Positions 28,468 through 36,390 of a DNA stretch of 64,000 bases are shown here, piece by piece. The stretch is taken from positions 62,001 through 126,000 of the forward strand of contig JAJEEO010000014.1 of NCBI GenBank assembly GCA_022820925.1, given 5' to 3'. The position numbers were made by a program, and so were the translations under genes. Origin of the DNA: Acidimicrobiia bacterium (GTDB taxonomy: Bacteria > Actinomycetota > Acidimicrobiia > Acidimicrobiales > Poriferisodalaceae). Under the pieces are notes generated by a model. It was not told the origin of the DNA. It was given only the letters and a program-made list of their open reading frames with translations, and ran no database searches. Numbering within the stretch: the first letter of the stretch is position 1; each line of letters opens with the position of its first letter.

Positions 28468-28971
28468 TCAGCCCGCGGAGCGGGTGATGCGCACGGCGCT
28501 GGTGCCCAGGTCGACCGCCACCGGCGGTCGCAGTTTGGTCACCGTGACCGTCACCGCCGTCACAGGCTCCACGCTGCACAGGTCCGCCGCGATCAGCTCG
28601 GCCATCCGCTCCAGCAGAAGCGGCTCCGCGTTTGCGCACAGCGCCTCGACGCGTTCGCACACCTCGCCGTAGTCGACCGTGTCGGACACGTCGTCCGACG
28701 CGCCGGCGCGCCGCAGGTCCGCGTAGATGTCGAGATCGATGCTGATTGGCTGCGCCGCGGCGCGCTCGTGGGGGATCACCCCGATGATGCACACCACCCG
28801 CAGGTCCCGCAGTTCTATGCGATCGCTCGTGGCGATCGCATCATCGACACGGCGGTCGCCGGAAGGCGACGCAATCGGCTCGGCGCTCGTGGCGATCGCA
28901 TCATCGACACGGCGGTCGCCGGGAGGCGACGCAATGGGCTCAGGGCTCGTAGATTCGGGAGACGTATCCAC
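28468..28971 (-). CDS. folB: Dihydroneopterin aldolase with a repeated N-terminal extension
   Basis: 167 residues from GTG 28971. The enzyme proper begins at DRIELRDLRVVCIIGVIPHE (about residue 50), with SIDLDIYADLR, DTVDYGEVCERVEAL and PLLLERMAELIA, then VTVTVTKLRPPV: normal FolB landmarks. No start codon exists at the usual position, so the first roughly 48 residues, including two tandem 20-residue repeats (PGDRRVDDAIATS), must be translated if this gene is expressed. The repeats come from a 60-bp DNA duplication. FolB converts dihydroneopterin to hydroxymethyl-dihydropterin; folK follows after four bases. Confidence 0.88.
   Translation of the reverse strand: MDTSPESTSPEPIASPPGDRRVDDAIATSAEPIASPSGDRRVDDAIATSDRIELRDLRVVCIIGVIPHERAAAQPISIDLDIYADLRRAGASDDVSDTVDYGEVCERVEALCANAEPLLLERMAELIAADLCSVEPVTAVTVTVTKLRPPVAVDLGTSAVRITRSAG
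28825..28944. repeat. 60-bp tandem duplication inside folB
   Basis: Units 28825-28884 and 28885-28944 differ at four of 60 positions, and a third copy starts (GCTCGT at 28945) before diverging. The 60-base length keeps the reading frame. Confidence 0.95.
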
Positions 28972-28979
28972 GGCCGGGC

Positions 28980-29498
28980 TCAGGTTGTCGCCTCGCCGGC
29001 GCCGAGGATGCCGAGCGCCACATCGACGACCCGGCGGCCCTCCGGCCCGACTCGCTGGGAGAAGATCCGCTCGGTGATGGCCGTCGCTTGCGGGCCGGTG
29101 GGCACCTTGCCCGACAGCAGCAGGTACGAGGCCACGAACCCGCAGACGTCCTCGCCCACCCGCTCCTTGTGCAGGATGACCCGCTTGCGTTCGGCGGCCA
29201 GCCGTTCGAGGTCGTCGTGCACCCCCTGCAGGTACTCGCCGAGGTCGTCGAACGTTGGCCATGGACGGTGCAGGTACGGCAGATCCAGCTCGTCGTAGTT
29301 GTGCAGGTTGTGCGGCGCCGAGATGAGCGACACGACGATGTCAAAGCCGTTGCGACGCAGCCAGATGATCTCTTCCTGCCGCCGGACGCGCCGGTGGCTG
29401 GCTCCATAGCCACCCGGACGCTCGCACACTGCGAGGCGCTCGGCGACGACCCAGTTGAAGTTGCGGGGCTGAATGCCTTCCGCCCACTTCCCTCTCAT
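28980..29498 (-). CDS. Dual-specificity-phosphatase-like protein lacking the catalytic Cys
   Basis: 172 residues. The layout resembles a small dual-specificity phosphatase: NFNWVVAERLAVCERPGG, then SHRRVRRQEEIIWLRRNGFD, IVVSLISAPHNLHNY and a helix leading to VILHKERVGEDVCGFVASYL (107-126). In phosphatases this last segment is VxVHCxxGxxR; here K111 replaces the nucleophilic cysteine and D117 sits near the expected arginine. So, if the fold is right, it is a non-catalytic binding protein. The stop lies eight bases before folB, so it is co-transcribed with the folate genes. Family assignment is by eye. Confidence 0.6.
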   Translation of the reverse strand: MRGKWAEGIQPRNFNWVVAERLAVCERPGGYGASHRRVRRQEEIIWLRRNGFDIVVSLISAPHNLHNYDELDLPYLHRPWPTFDDLGEYLQGVHDDLERLAAERKRVILHKERVGEDVCGFVASYLLLSGKVPTGPQATAITERIFSQRVGPEGRRVVDVALGILGAGEATT

Positions 29499-29578
29499 AG
29501 CGCGTCGTTCCTCGAAGCGTGTCCGCCGCCGAATTTACCGGTGCCGATCAGGCTGTGCACGGTGCTGCCGGGCGTGTT

Positions 29579-30193
29579 TCAGGCCTCGTCGTCAGCCGAG
29601 GAGTCGTACGCGCGTATCTCGGCCAGATTGCGGTACTTCTGGGCCAGATCCAGCCCGTACCCGATCACCCACACGGGCGGCAGGCGGAACCCGATGTAGT
29701 CGACGAGCCCGTTCAGGCTGCCGTTGTGCTCACGGGTCAGCAGCGAGCACACCGCCAGCGACGCCGGACCGCGGGCCAGCAGGCTGCGGCGCAGGTACGA
29801 CAGCGTGAGCCCGCTCTCGACGATGTCTTCCACCAGGATCACGTCGCGCCCGGCGATGTCGATGTCGAGGTCCTTGAGGATCCGCACCACGCCGCTGGAC
29901 CGTGTGCTGCTGCCGTAGGACGACACGGCCATGAAGTCCATCTCGACCGGCAGGTCGATGGCGCGGCTGAGGTCGGAGGCGAACATCACGGCCCCCTTGA
30001 GCACCGCCACCAGCAACGGTTCGCGTCCCGCATAGTCAGCGGTGATCTGCGCGCCGAGCTCGGTGACCCGCTGGGCGATCTCTGGGCCCGAGACCAGTAC
30101 CTCGCCGACGTTGGGATCGCCGGCCAGCATCGAGTCGAGGTCGCTGAGGGGATCCGGCGAAGCCGATGCCTCTGGTGCCGGTACCCCTGCCAC
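29579..30193 (-). CDS. hpt: Hypoxanthine phosphoribosyltransferase
   Basis: 204 residues from GTG 30193. The PRPP-binding loop DVILVEDIVESGLTLSYL (the VEDIxdtGxT signature) is near 113-130. LLVAVLKGAVMFASDLSRAI and EMDFMAVSSYG are the PPi loop and substrate-binding segments, and the end has VDYIGFRLPPVWVIGYGLD as in HPRTs. It salvages hypoxanthine/guanine. The tilS-hpt order is a classic bacterial pair and is seen here (24 bases apart). Confidence 0.94.
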   Translation of the reverse strand: MAGVPAPEASASPDPLSDLDSMLAGDPNVGEVLVSGPEIAQRVTELGAQITADYAGREPLLVAVLKGAVMFASDLSRAIDLPVEMDFMAVSSYGSSTRSSGVVRILKDLDIDIAGRDVILVEDIVESGLTLSYLRRSLLARGPASLAVCSLLTREHNGSLNGLVDYIGFRLPPVWVIGYGLDLAQKYRNLAEIRAYDSSADDEA

Positions 30194-30216
30194 GTGAGCG
30201 GAACCTAGCGGACGCG

Positions 30217-31143
30217 TCAGCCTTCGAGCCGGAGTCGATCAGCCGACCGGATCACACGGCGGCCGCCGCCCACCTCGGTGGCCCGGTGCGTGTGGCGGGC
30301 AACCTCCAGCACCCGCTCGACCGTGGCGGCATCGGGCGGATAGGAGGTGCGCAGCCAGGCGCGGACTGCCCGTCGTGCCAGCGCGAGCGGTGCCGCCCGC
30401 AGCTCGGCGGCGCTGGTGGGATCGATGCCGGCCGCGAGCTCGTCGAGCAGGTCGGCTTCGGGGGCTGCGGTCGCGGCGGCACGTGCCAGCAGCGGCACGA
30501 CATCGCGGCCGGCGATGTCGCACAGCAACGGGATCGCCTCGTGGCGGACGCGGCTGCGCCAGAAGCGTGCGTCGGCATTGGATGGATCGCGCAGGGGCTC
30601 GTAGCCGACCAGCTCGCAGACCCGTTCGGTGTCCGCCCGTCGCAGGTTGAGCAGCGGGCGTCGGTCGGCGCGCATGGCGGCGAGCGCGTCGAGGGCACCG
30701 CCCCGCAGCAGGTGCAGCAGCACGGTCTCAGCCTGATCGTCGGCAGTGTGGCCCAGCAGCGCGCCGGGGCCGAGGGCGTCATGGCGGGCCTCGCGGGCCC
30801 GCGCCTGCAGGTTGGCGCCAGGTTCGACCTGCAGGTGCACGACCCGCAGCGGCACCTCGAGCCGGCTGCAGAGCGCTTCGACGTGGGATGCCTCCGCGCC
30901 GCCGGTGTCCCGTAGGCCGTGATCGACGTGGATCGCGGCGACCTGCGCACCGCTGTGCTGCGCGAACCGGCAGGCCAGCACCACCAAGGCAGCCGAGTCG
31001 GGGCCGCCCGATACGCCGCAGACCAGCTCGGGCCCGGAGACGTCGCCGAAGGTGCACCGCTCAACCAGCAGATCGAGTTCGACTGCGGACTCCGGCACCT
31101 CAGCTTGTGGGGCACCGCTGGGAACTTCAGACGGCAGGGACAC
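30217..31143 (-). CDS. tilS: tRNA(Ile)-lysidine synthase
   Basis: 308 residues. The PP-loop GVSGGPDSAALVVLA is at about 43-57, with HVDHGLRD near 72 and GHTADDQAETVLLHLLRG near 130, the standard TilS motifs. RRPLLNLRRADTERVC and DPSNADARFWRSRVRHE follow. The C-terminal recognition domain is short, as in actinobacterial TilS. It converts C34 of tRNA-Ile(CAU) to lysidine. It overlaps the end of the upstream zincin gene by 17 bases. Confidence 0.94.
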   Translation of the reverse strand: MSLPSEVPSGAPQAEVPESAVELDLLVERCTFGDVSGPELVCGVSGGPDSAALVVLACRFAQHSGAQVAAIHVDHGLRDTGGAEASHVEALCSRLEVPLRVVHLQVEPGANLQARAREARHDALGPGALLGHTADDQAETVLLHLLRGGALDALAAMRADRRPLLNLRRADTERVCELVGYEPLRDPSNADARFWRSRVRHEAIPLLCDIAGRDVVPLLARAAATAAPEADLLDELAAGIDPTSAAELRAAPLALARRAVRAWLRTSYPPDAATVERVLEVARHTHRATEVGGGRRVIRSADRLRLEG

Positions 31144-32242
31144 GCTCCAGCCACGCTGCGGGGTCGCGGATCTCGGTCATGGACGGCAGGTGCTCGGCGC
31201 GCTCCCAGATGCGGTCCACCGCCCGCGGGCCGCGCTCGGCCTCGATCTCGGCGATGAACTCCTCGCCGGCCTGGTACTGCGCCAGCTTGGCCTCGATGCC
31301 GAGCAGACGCTGGAGCAGCCGGTTCATGCCGCGGGCGTTGCGCCGCCGGTGCGACATGACCAGTGCGAATCGCTCCGCGTCGGGAATGTGGCCGCGGGCT
31401 GCCCGCGCCATGGTCACGTCACCGTGGCCTTCGACGAGGCTCATCATGCCGCCGACCTGTGCGATCAGGTCGCGCTGCTGCTCGGATGCGAACACTGCAG
31501 CGAGGCCACCGTCGCCCAGCAGATCCTGTCCCTTGCGGCGCCCCGACACCAGCGTGCGCAGGCCTTCGCGCAGCCGCTCGGGATCAGGCTGTGCCTCGTC
31601 GACCAGCCCGTTCACCAGCTTCAAGAAGTGCGGTCGCAGCCACGGCACGCCGGTGAACTGCGAGCGGTGCGTCAGCTCGTGCAGCGCCAGCCACAGGCGG
31701 AACTGTGCGGGGACGAACGCGTAGCGCTTCTCGGTGACCAGGATGTTCGGGCCGACGAAGTACACGGTGTCGCCGGCGGTCTCGCCGGCTTCGCCGCGGG
31801 CCCCGTTGGCGATGGCGGCACCGGGAGCCGTGTCGTCGTCGGAGGCCCACAGCAGGTCGTACTGGCCCAAAACTCGCTTGGACATCCAGCCCAGCACCCC
31901 GCCCAGCTCGACAGCACCCAGCGTGCGCGTCACGGTGGAGCTCTCCGCGGGCTCGCCGTCGGTGCCGGGCGCGCCCAGCAGGGGCTGCAGCAACCGCCGG
32001 AAGGCGGCGATGTTGGCGTCGATCCAGCCTGCCCGGTCGATGACCTCGGCGTGAGCCTCGCCCGGTGTCTCCAGCCCGGTCTCGATCGCCACCAGCTCGG
32101 CCGCGACCGGCACGAACCGGGCGAAGTCAGCGCGCAGCGGCTCGGCCAGGTACGAGCGGTACAGCGGCTCGGTGCCGGCGACCTTGACGGCGATCCGGCG
32201 CGCCAGATCCCAGTCGACGTGCTCGTCGGCTGGGGTGCTCAC
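31127..32242 (-). CDS. Zincin-like metalloprotease, DUF2342 (F420-associated) family
   Basis: 371 residues. ALHELTHRSQF (186-196) contains HExxH (H188, E189, H192). SLVEGHGDVTM about 100 residues later gives the further glutamate/histidine region of this family, which is widespread in actinobacteria and often annotated as coenzyme F420 biosynthesis-associated because of gene neighbourhoods. Actual substrate unknown. No signal peptide, so probably cytoplasmic. It overlaps tilS by 17 bases, and a small membrane-protein gene lies just upstream. Presence of this family supports an actinobacterial host. Confidence 0.86.
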   Translation of the reverse strand: MSTPADEHVDWDLARRIAVKVAGTEPLYRSYLAEPLRADFARFVPVAAELVAIETGLETPGEAHAEVIDRAGWIDANIAAFRRLLQPLLGAPGTDGEPAESSTVTRTLGAVELGGVLGWMSKRVLGQYDLLWASDDDTAPGAAIANGARGEAGETAGDTVYFVGPNILVTEKRYAFVPAQFRLWLALHELTHRSQFTGVPWLRPHFLKLVNGLVDEAQPDPERLREGLRTLVSGRRKGQDLLGDGGLAAVFASEQQRDLIAQVGGMMSLVEGHGDVTMARAARGHIPDAERFALVMSHRRRNARGMNRLLQRLLGIEAKLAQYQAGEEFIAEIEAERGPRAVDRIWERAEHLPSMTEIRDPAAWLERVPAV

Positions 32243-32250
32243 CTGGGTGC

Positions 32251-32385
32251 TCAGCGCTTGGGGTACCGGGGCGAGACCACCTTCTGCACGTACCCCGCCA
32301 CCAGCTTCACGACGGTCGCGACCGTCGCCACGGTCAGCGGCACCGCCAACCAGTAGTGCCAGACCTGCGCACCCAGAAGCTCCAT
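32251..32385 (-). CDS. Small single-pass membrane protein (44 aa)
   Basis: Starts at ATG 32385 (MELLGAQVWHYWLAVPL) with one hydrophobic helix over residues 12-33 and a basic tail KVVSPRYPKR. It sits eight bases before the zincin gene on the same strand. Short proteins of this pattern (HYWLAVPL... SPRYPKR) are common in actinobacteria. Function unknown. Confidence 0.65.
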   Translation of the reverse strand: MELLGAQVWHYWLAVPLTVATVATVVKLVAGYVQKVVSPRYPKR

Positions 32386-32467
32386 GGCGCAGATATTAGT
32401 GGTCACCGGCTCGCGAACCCCCTCGTGGACCGGAGGCACGCACTGCTACCGTGAGCCGCCGGTTCCG

Positions 32468-32539
32468 GCCCGAGTAGCTCAGTGGCAGAGCGGCTCTCTC
32501 GTAAAGAGCAGGTCGTGGGTTCAATCCCCACCTCGGGCT
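32468..32539 (+). tRNA. tRNA-Thr (anticodon CGT)
   Basis: Cloverleaf with acceptor GCCCGAG/CTCGGGC, D-arm GCTCAGTGGCAGAGC, anticodon stem GCTCT/AGAGC around CTCGTAA with CGT at 32500-32502, and T-arm GTGGGTTCAATCCCCAC. Discriminator U, CCA not encoded. A normal threonine tRNA. Confidence 0.97.
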
Positions 32540-32563
32540 CGACGGCCTGCCCGCCGGCGGGTT

Positions 32564-33886
32564 CTAGAGCCGGGAACGGCCGAGGCCGATGAACAGGACG
32601 CTCAGCGCGAGCCGCTGGTTGGCGTTGAATCGCAGCGCCTCAGCGGCATTCGCGATGGCGCCGAGCTGGTTGGCCGCAGCTTCGGCCGGCAGTGCCCCGG
32701 TGCGGGCTTCGTCGCGGATCTGCGCCGACAGCACGGCGAAACCCATGGCCAGCTCGTCGGTGCGCACTCGCCGCAGCTCGCGACGGTGGCGCTCGTCGAG
32801 CGAGCTGCGGCCGGCGTTGGTGCCGTACAGCTCCGCACGCTCATCGGCTTCGGCTCGCTCGGCGTCGTGACGGGCTTCGAGGGGGGCCGCAGCGTCCTCG
32901 GCAGCCGCCAGCGCGGCGTCGGTGGCCGCCATGGCACTCGACGCGGTGCCGTCCAGCGATGGGCGCAGGCCCCGCCACGCTTCGATTCGCGCCGCAGCAG
33001 CGTCGTCGGAGGCGAGCAGGCGGGCGCGTTCGATCGAGCCGCCGGCCGCAGCCGCGGCAAAGGCGGCACGCTCGTCTGCAATGCCGTCGTCGCGCAGCAG
33101 AGCGCCCAGGTCGGTCTCGCTCAGCGCCTCGAAGTCAACGCGGACACAGCGGGATGCCAACGTCTCCATCGCCCGGTTGACCTCCTCGGCGAGCAGCACG
33201 AACACGCTTGACGGCGGCGGCTCCTCCACGGACTTCAGCAGGATGGGTGCCTGCAGCCCGGCGCGGTCGACGTCGCTGAGCACGATGACCTTCTGGTCCC
33301 CCTCGACGGGCGCGGCAGCGGCGGCACGGACTGCCTCACGGGCCTGTTCTGCGGTCATGGCCGCACCGACGCGGTCGAACACCAGCAGGTCGGGGTGCTG
33401 ATCGGCGAGCGCGAGACGGCGCTCCCGCTCGGGCGTGGCGCTGCGGGCCGCGAGCAGCTCGCCTGCGAACCGGCATGCCGCGCTGCGCAGGCCGGCGCCT
33501 GCGGGGCCCACGAACAGGTACGCCGGCAGCGGCGAGTCGAGCGCTGCCTGCAGGCGGTCGACCGCGGCCGGCTGGCCCACGATGCCGTCGAGCAGGTTGC
33601 CCACCGGCGCCTCGTCCACGACCGGCTTTTCGGCGGTCGGCTCATCGAGCGATGGCGAGGAAGACGGAGCCGAGGCTTCATCCGCTGCCAGCGCCTCCGC
33701 TGGACGCTCGGCTGTGGCTGGTGTTGATCCTGTCGCAGGCTCGGGTCGCGCACGCGGATCATCGGCGGGCGCAGTTGGTTGTGGCGGTGTTGGCGGCGGA
33801 CCGGCCAAGTCGAACAGCGACAACGGGGCTGGCTCGGCCGCGACGGCATCCCGCGGTTCGTCGCCGCTGTCAGACGTGGACACCAA
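32564..33886 (-). CDS. holB: DNA polymerase III delta' subunit-like clamp-loader protein
   Basis: 440 residues. The first roughly 95 are low-complexity Pro/Ala/Asp-rich. The AAA+ part begins NLLDGIVGQPAAVDRLQAAL and has a degenerate Walker A (VGPAGAGLRSAACRFA), as expected of the non-ATPase delta' subunit, then HPDLLVFDRVG, VIVLSDVDRAGLQAPILLKS and a sensor-like EEPPPSSVFVLL. No cysteine zinc cluster is visible, unlike many delta'/gamma proteins. The C-terminal third is Ala/Glu-rich helical. tmk upstream supports the call, since tmk-holB is a common bacterial pair. Confidence 0.85.
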   Translation of the reverse strand: MVSTSDSGDEPRDAVAAEPAPLSLFDLAGPPPTPPQPTAPADDPRARPEPATGSTPATAERPAEALAADEASAPSSSPSLDEPTAEKPVVDEAPVGNLLDGIVGQPAAVDRLQAALDSPLPAYLFVGPAGAGLRSAACRFAGELLAARSATPERERRLALADQHPDLLVFDRVGAAMTAEQAREAVRAAAAAPVEGDQKVIVLSDVDRAGLQAPILLKSVEEPPPSSVFVLLAEEVNRAMETLASRCVRVDFEALSETDLGALLRDDGIADERAAFAAAAAGGSIERARLLASDDAAAARIEAWRGLRPSLDGTASSAMAATDAALAAAEDAAAPLEARHDAERAEADERAELYGTNAGRSSLDERHRRELRRVRTDELAMGFAVLSAQIRDEARTGALPAEAAANQLGAIANAAEALRFNANQRLALSVLFIGLGRSRL

Positions 33887-33983
33887 GAACCCTTCAGCTC
33901 ACGGAGATGCGGAGCGGTCTTGGCTGACTGCAATGACACATCCGCGCGAGACGCGAAGGGAAGGGGGCTTCGACAGAAGCGCC

Positions 33984-34718
33984 TCACGCATCGTCGGCGA
34001 ACTTCCTGGCGACCGCTTCTCGAACACGCTCCGCGACTTCGGGCCTCCGCCCGGTTCCGTCGACAAGGACCCAGCGCTCGGGCTCCGCCGCGCACAGATC
34101 CTTGAAGCCGCGCCAAACGCTGTCTCGAAACAGGCTGTCAGCGTCTTCGAATTTGTCTCCGTGCAGCGCCGCAGGCGTCTCCCCGTCACCCAAGAGCGTC
34201 ATCTGGATCCCGTCAATGTCGTCCTTCTTTCTTGCCTGCTTGCCCTTTTGGCGCGAGCGAGTGCGACGGTGATCGAGCGGCACGTCAAGCAAGACGACGA
34301 CATCGGGCAAGATCACCTCCGGCAGTTCGTAACCGGTTGGCGGCGGGTCAGGGCGGCGAGAGGCGTACTCGATCAGCGTCCGCAGCTCCGCCAGCGGCAA
34401 ACCCCGGCCGTAGCCCTGATAGGCCAGCGTGGAGCCGTACGAACGGTCCGTGACAACGTCGCGGCCTTGGGCGAGATGCTTCGAGACCACCGCGGCGATG
34501 TGCTGAGCCCGGTCAGCAGCAAACAGCAAGGCCTCCGCTCGCGGACTTGGCCAGTGGTCGGCACCGAGCAGGACTTCGCGCAGGTGCTCACCCAGAGGCG
34601 TTGCTCCTGGTTCGCGTGTGAGTTCTGCATCCAGATACTCAGCTAGCAGGCCTGCTTGCGTTGTCTTGCCGCTGCCCTCCCAGCCTTCGAATGCGATGTA
34701 GCGCCCACGCCGAGTCAT
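33984..34718 (-). CDS. tmk: Thymidylate kinase
   Basis: 244 residues, about 30 longer than usual. YIAFEGWEGSGKTTQAGLL is the P-loop, followed by the TRE-P motif ELTREPGATPLGEHLRE and the DR(Y/S) segment VVTDRSYGSTLAYQGYGRG. An insertion around residues 160-200 (GKQARKKDDIDGIQM...) replaces the usual LID segment, with several lysines and arginines. Plus-strand composition there is richer in T than in neighbours. It phosphorylates dTMP. Its start overlaps the MFS gene stop (ATGA). Confidence 0.92.
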   Translation of the reverse strand: MTRRGRYIAFEGWEGSGKTTQAGLLAEYLDAELTREPGATPLGEHLREVLLGADHWPSPRAEALLFAADRAQHIAAVVSKHLAQGRDVVTDRSYGSTLAYQGYGRGLPLAELRTLIEYASRRPDPPPTGYELPEVILPDVVVLLDVPLDHRRTRSRQKGKQARKKDDIDGIQMTLLGDGETPAALHGDKFEDADSLFRDSVWRGFKDLCAAEPERWVLVDGTGRRPEVAERVREAVARKFADDA

Positions 34719-36292
34719 GACGCATCCTCGCGGCTATTGGCGGCCTGCGGCGCCCGGTGCCCCTCGCCACGCCGGCTGCGCAGCGACAGGGCGGCCAGCA
34801 CGCCCGCCATCAGGATCAGCAGTGCTCCGAGCCACAGCGCTCCCCGGACGCCTGGCAGCGCGAACACCGAATCGCCGATCCTGATCTCGTTGTCGAATGC
34901 GACGTCGAAGAACCAGTGGAAGCCGTCGGACAGGAAGCCCCCAGCCGCCATGGAAATCAGCAGGCAGAAGCGCACCAGCGTGTACATCGCTGCGAAGACC
35001 CGTCCACGCAGCACCTCTTCCACGTTCTCGTGCAGCAGCGTCAGCCCGGTGACGTACACCGAGCCGGCAGCCAGTCCCAGCGCCAGCACACCGGCGAACA
35101 CCAGCAGCGTGGTGGACATCGAGGCGGCGAACAGCAACGACGCCCCGGCGACAAAGACCGAGAGCACAAACAGACGGTCGCGCTGGCCGAACGCTGATGC
35201 CGCTAGCCACCGTGCGACGGCGTAGAAGACTGCTAGCACCAAGCGGGCCGTGAGCCGCAGGAACCTCTTGGGAGCCTCGAGCCGGCGGCCCTGAGCTGAG
35301 TGGTTCGCCGCCGCCTGCACCAGCGTCACCAGCGCCACCCCGCCCCCGACTCCCAGGCCCATCGCCACCAGGATCGAGCTGAATCCGGCGCTGCCCGCAC
35401 CCAGCACCTCGTCGTTGAAGACCGCTCCCAGCGGCACGAGCATGCCGCCGCCGATCATGCCGGTGCCCAGGCCCACCAGCACGGCGCGCACCTGCGGGTT
35501 GAGGGCAATGAAGTCCCAGCCTTCGCGTAGCTCGCGGAATCCTTGGCGCCAGTCGATGCGGCGGCCGGTGTCGCGCTTGCGGTGCGCCGCGGTGATGTGC
35601 GGCGACAGCGGCAACGTCGCGATGATCGCTGCGGCAATGAGGAAGGTGGCCGAGTCGAGGACCAGTGACATCTCCACCTGGCCGATGTCGGTCCAGCCGA
35701 TCAGCTCGCCCAGCTTGGCCATGAGGGCGAAGGCGCCGGCGCCCAGCGGGAAAGTGCCGTACGCGGCCACCAGGCCCAGCGAGTTCGCCGCCGTGAGGTG
35801 CCGGTCGGGCACGATGTTGGGGACGATCGCCTCCTTGGCGGGGCTCCACAGCGAGGTGGCCAGCTCGAGCGCCAGCGATGCCAGCACCAGCAGCCACACC
35901 CGGTCGATGAACGGGATGGTCAGCAACACGCTGGCCCGCACGATGTCGCAGATCACCAGCAGCCGTTTGCGGTTGAAGCGGTCCACAATGACGCCCCCGG
36001 CCGACGCCAGGAAGAAGCCCGGCAGCACACGGGCGGTCACTACCAGCGCGATGGCGGAGCCCGGCTGATCGCCGCCGATGCGGCGCGCCACCTCGATGGT
36101 GGCAAGCAGCCCGATCCAGTCGCCGAACGAACTCACCACCTGAGCGATCCACAGGCGCAAGAACCCCGGGGCCTTGAACAGTCCCGGCTGCGGCGCCTCC
36201 GTGTCGGCGGCGTCTGCGTCAGCGTCGTCTACGGCGTCGGCGTCGGGCGCGTCCGAGCCCTCGAACGGCTGCGACGGACGATCCGAACCCAT
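34715..36292 (-). CDS. MFS transporter
   Basis: 525 residues. An acidic N-terminal tail rich in Asp/Ala (residues 8-33) is followed by LWIAQVVSSFGDWIGLLA and the MFS motif A-like DRFNRKRLLVICD between helices 2 and 3. At least ten further hydrophobic helices follow, with a long cytoplasmic loop at about 250-280 (HRKRDTGRRIDWRQGFRELR). It resembles the MFS_3/enterobactin-exporter-like group. Substrate unknown. Gene order topA-MFS-tmk-holB is frequently seen in actinobacteria, so this is likely a conserved housekeeping-cluster member. Confidence 0.88.
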   Translation of the reverse strand: MGSDRPSQPFEGSDAPDADAVDDADADAADTEAPQPGLFKAPGFLRLWIAQVVSSFGDWIGLLATIEVARRIGGDQPGSAIALVVTARVLPGFFLASAGGVIVDRFNRKRLLVICDIVRASVLLTIPFIDRVWLLVLASLALELATSLWSPAKEAIVPNIVPDRHLTAANSLGLVAAYGTFPLGAGAFALMAKLGELIGWTDIGQVEMSLVLDSATFLIAAAIIATLPLSPHITAAHRKRDTGRRIDWRQGFRELREGWDFIALNPQVRAVLVGLGTGMIGGGMLVPLGAVFNDEVLGAGSAGFSSILVAMGLGVGGGVALVTLVQAAANHSAQGRRLEAPKRFLRLTARLVLAVFYAVARWLAASAFGQRDRLFVLSVFVAGASLLFAASMSTTLLVFAGVLALGLAAGSVYVTGLTLLHENVEEVLRGRVFAAMYTLVRFCLLISMAAGGFLSDGFHWFFDVAFDNEIRIGDSVFALPGVRGALWLGALLILMAGVLAALSLRSRRGEGHRAPQAANSREDAS

Positions 36293-36390
36293 GGCACTCA
36301 GCAGGCTAGGAGCAGGCGCGCGTCGCCCTCTCTCATCGCGCCAGTCTCACCGGAACAACCCGGATTCGCCCATCGTGATCCCCGGCGCCG

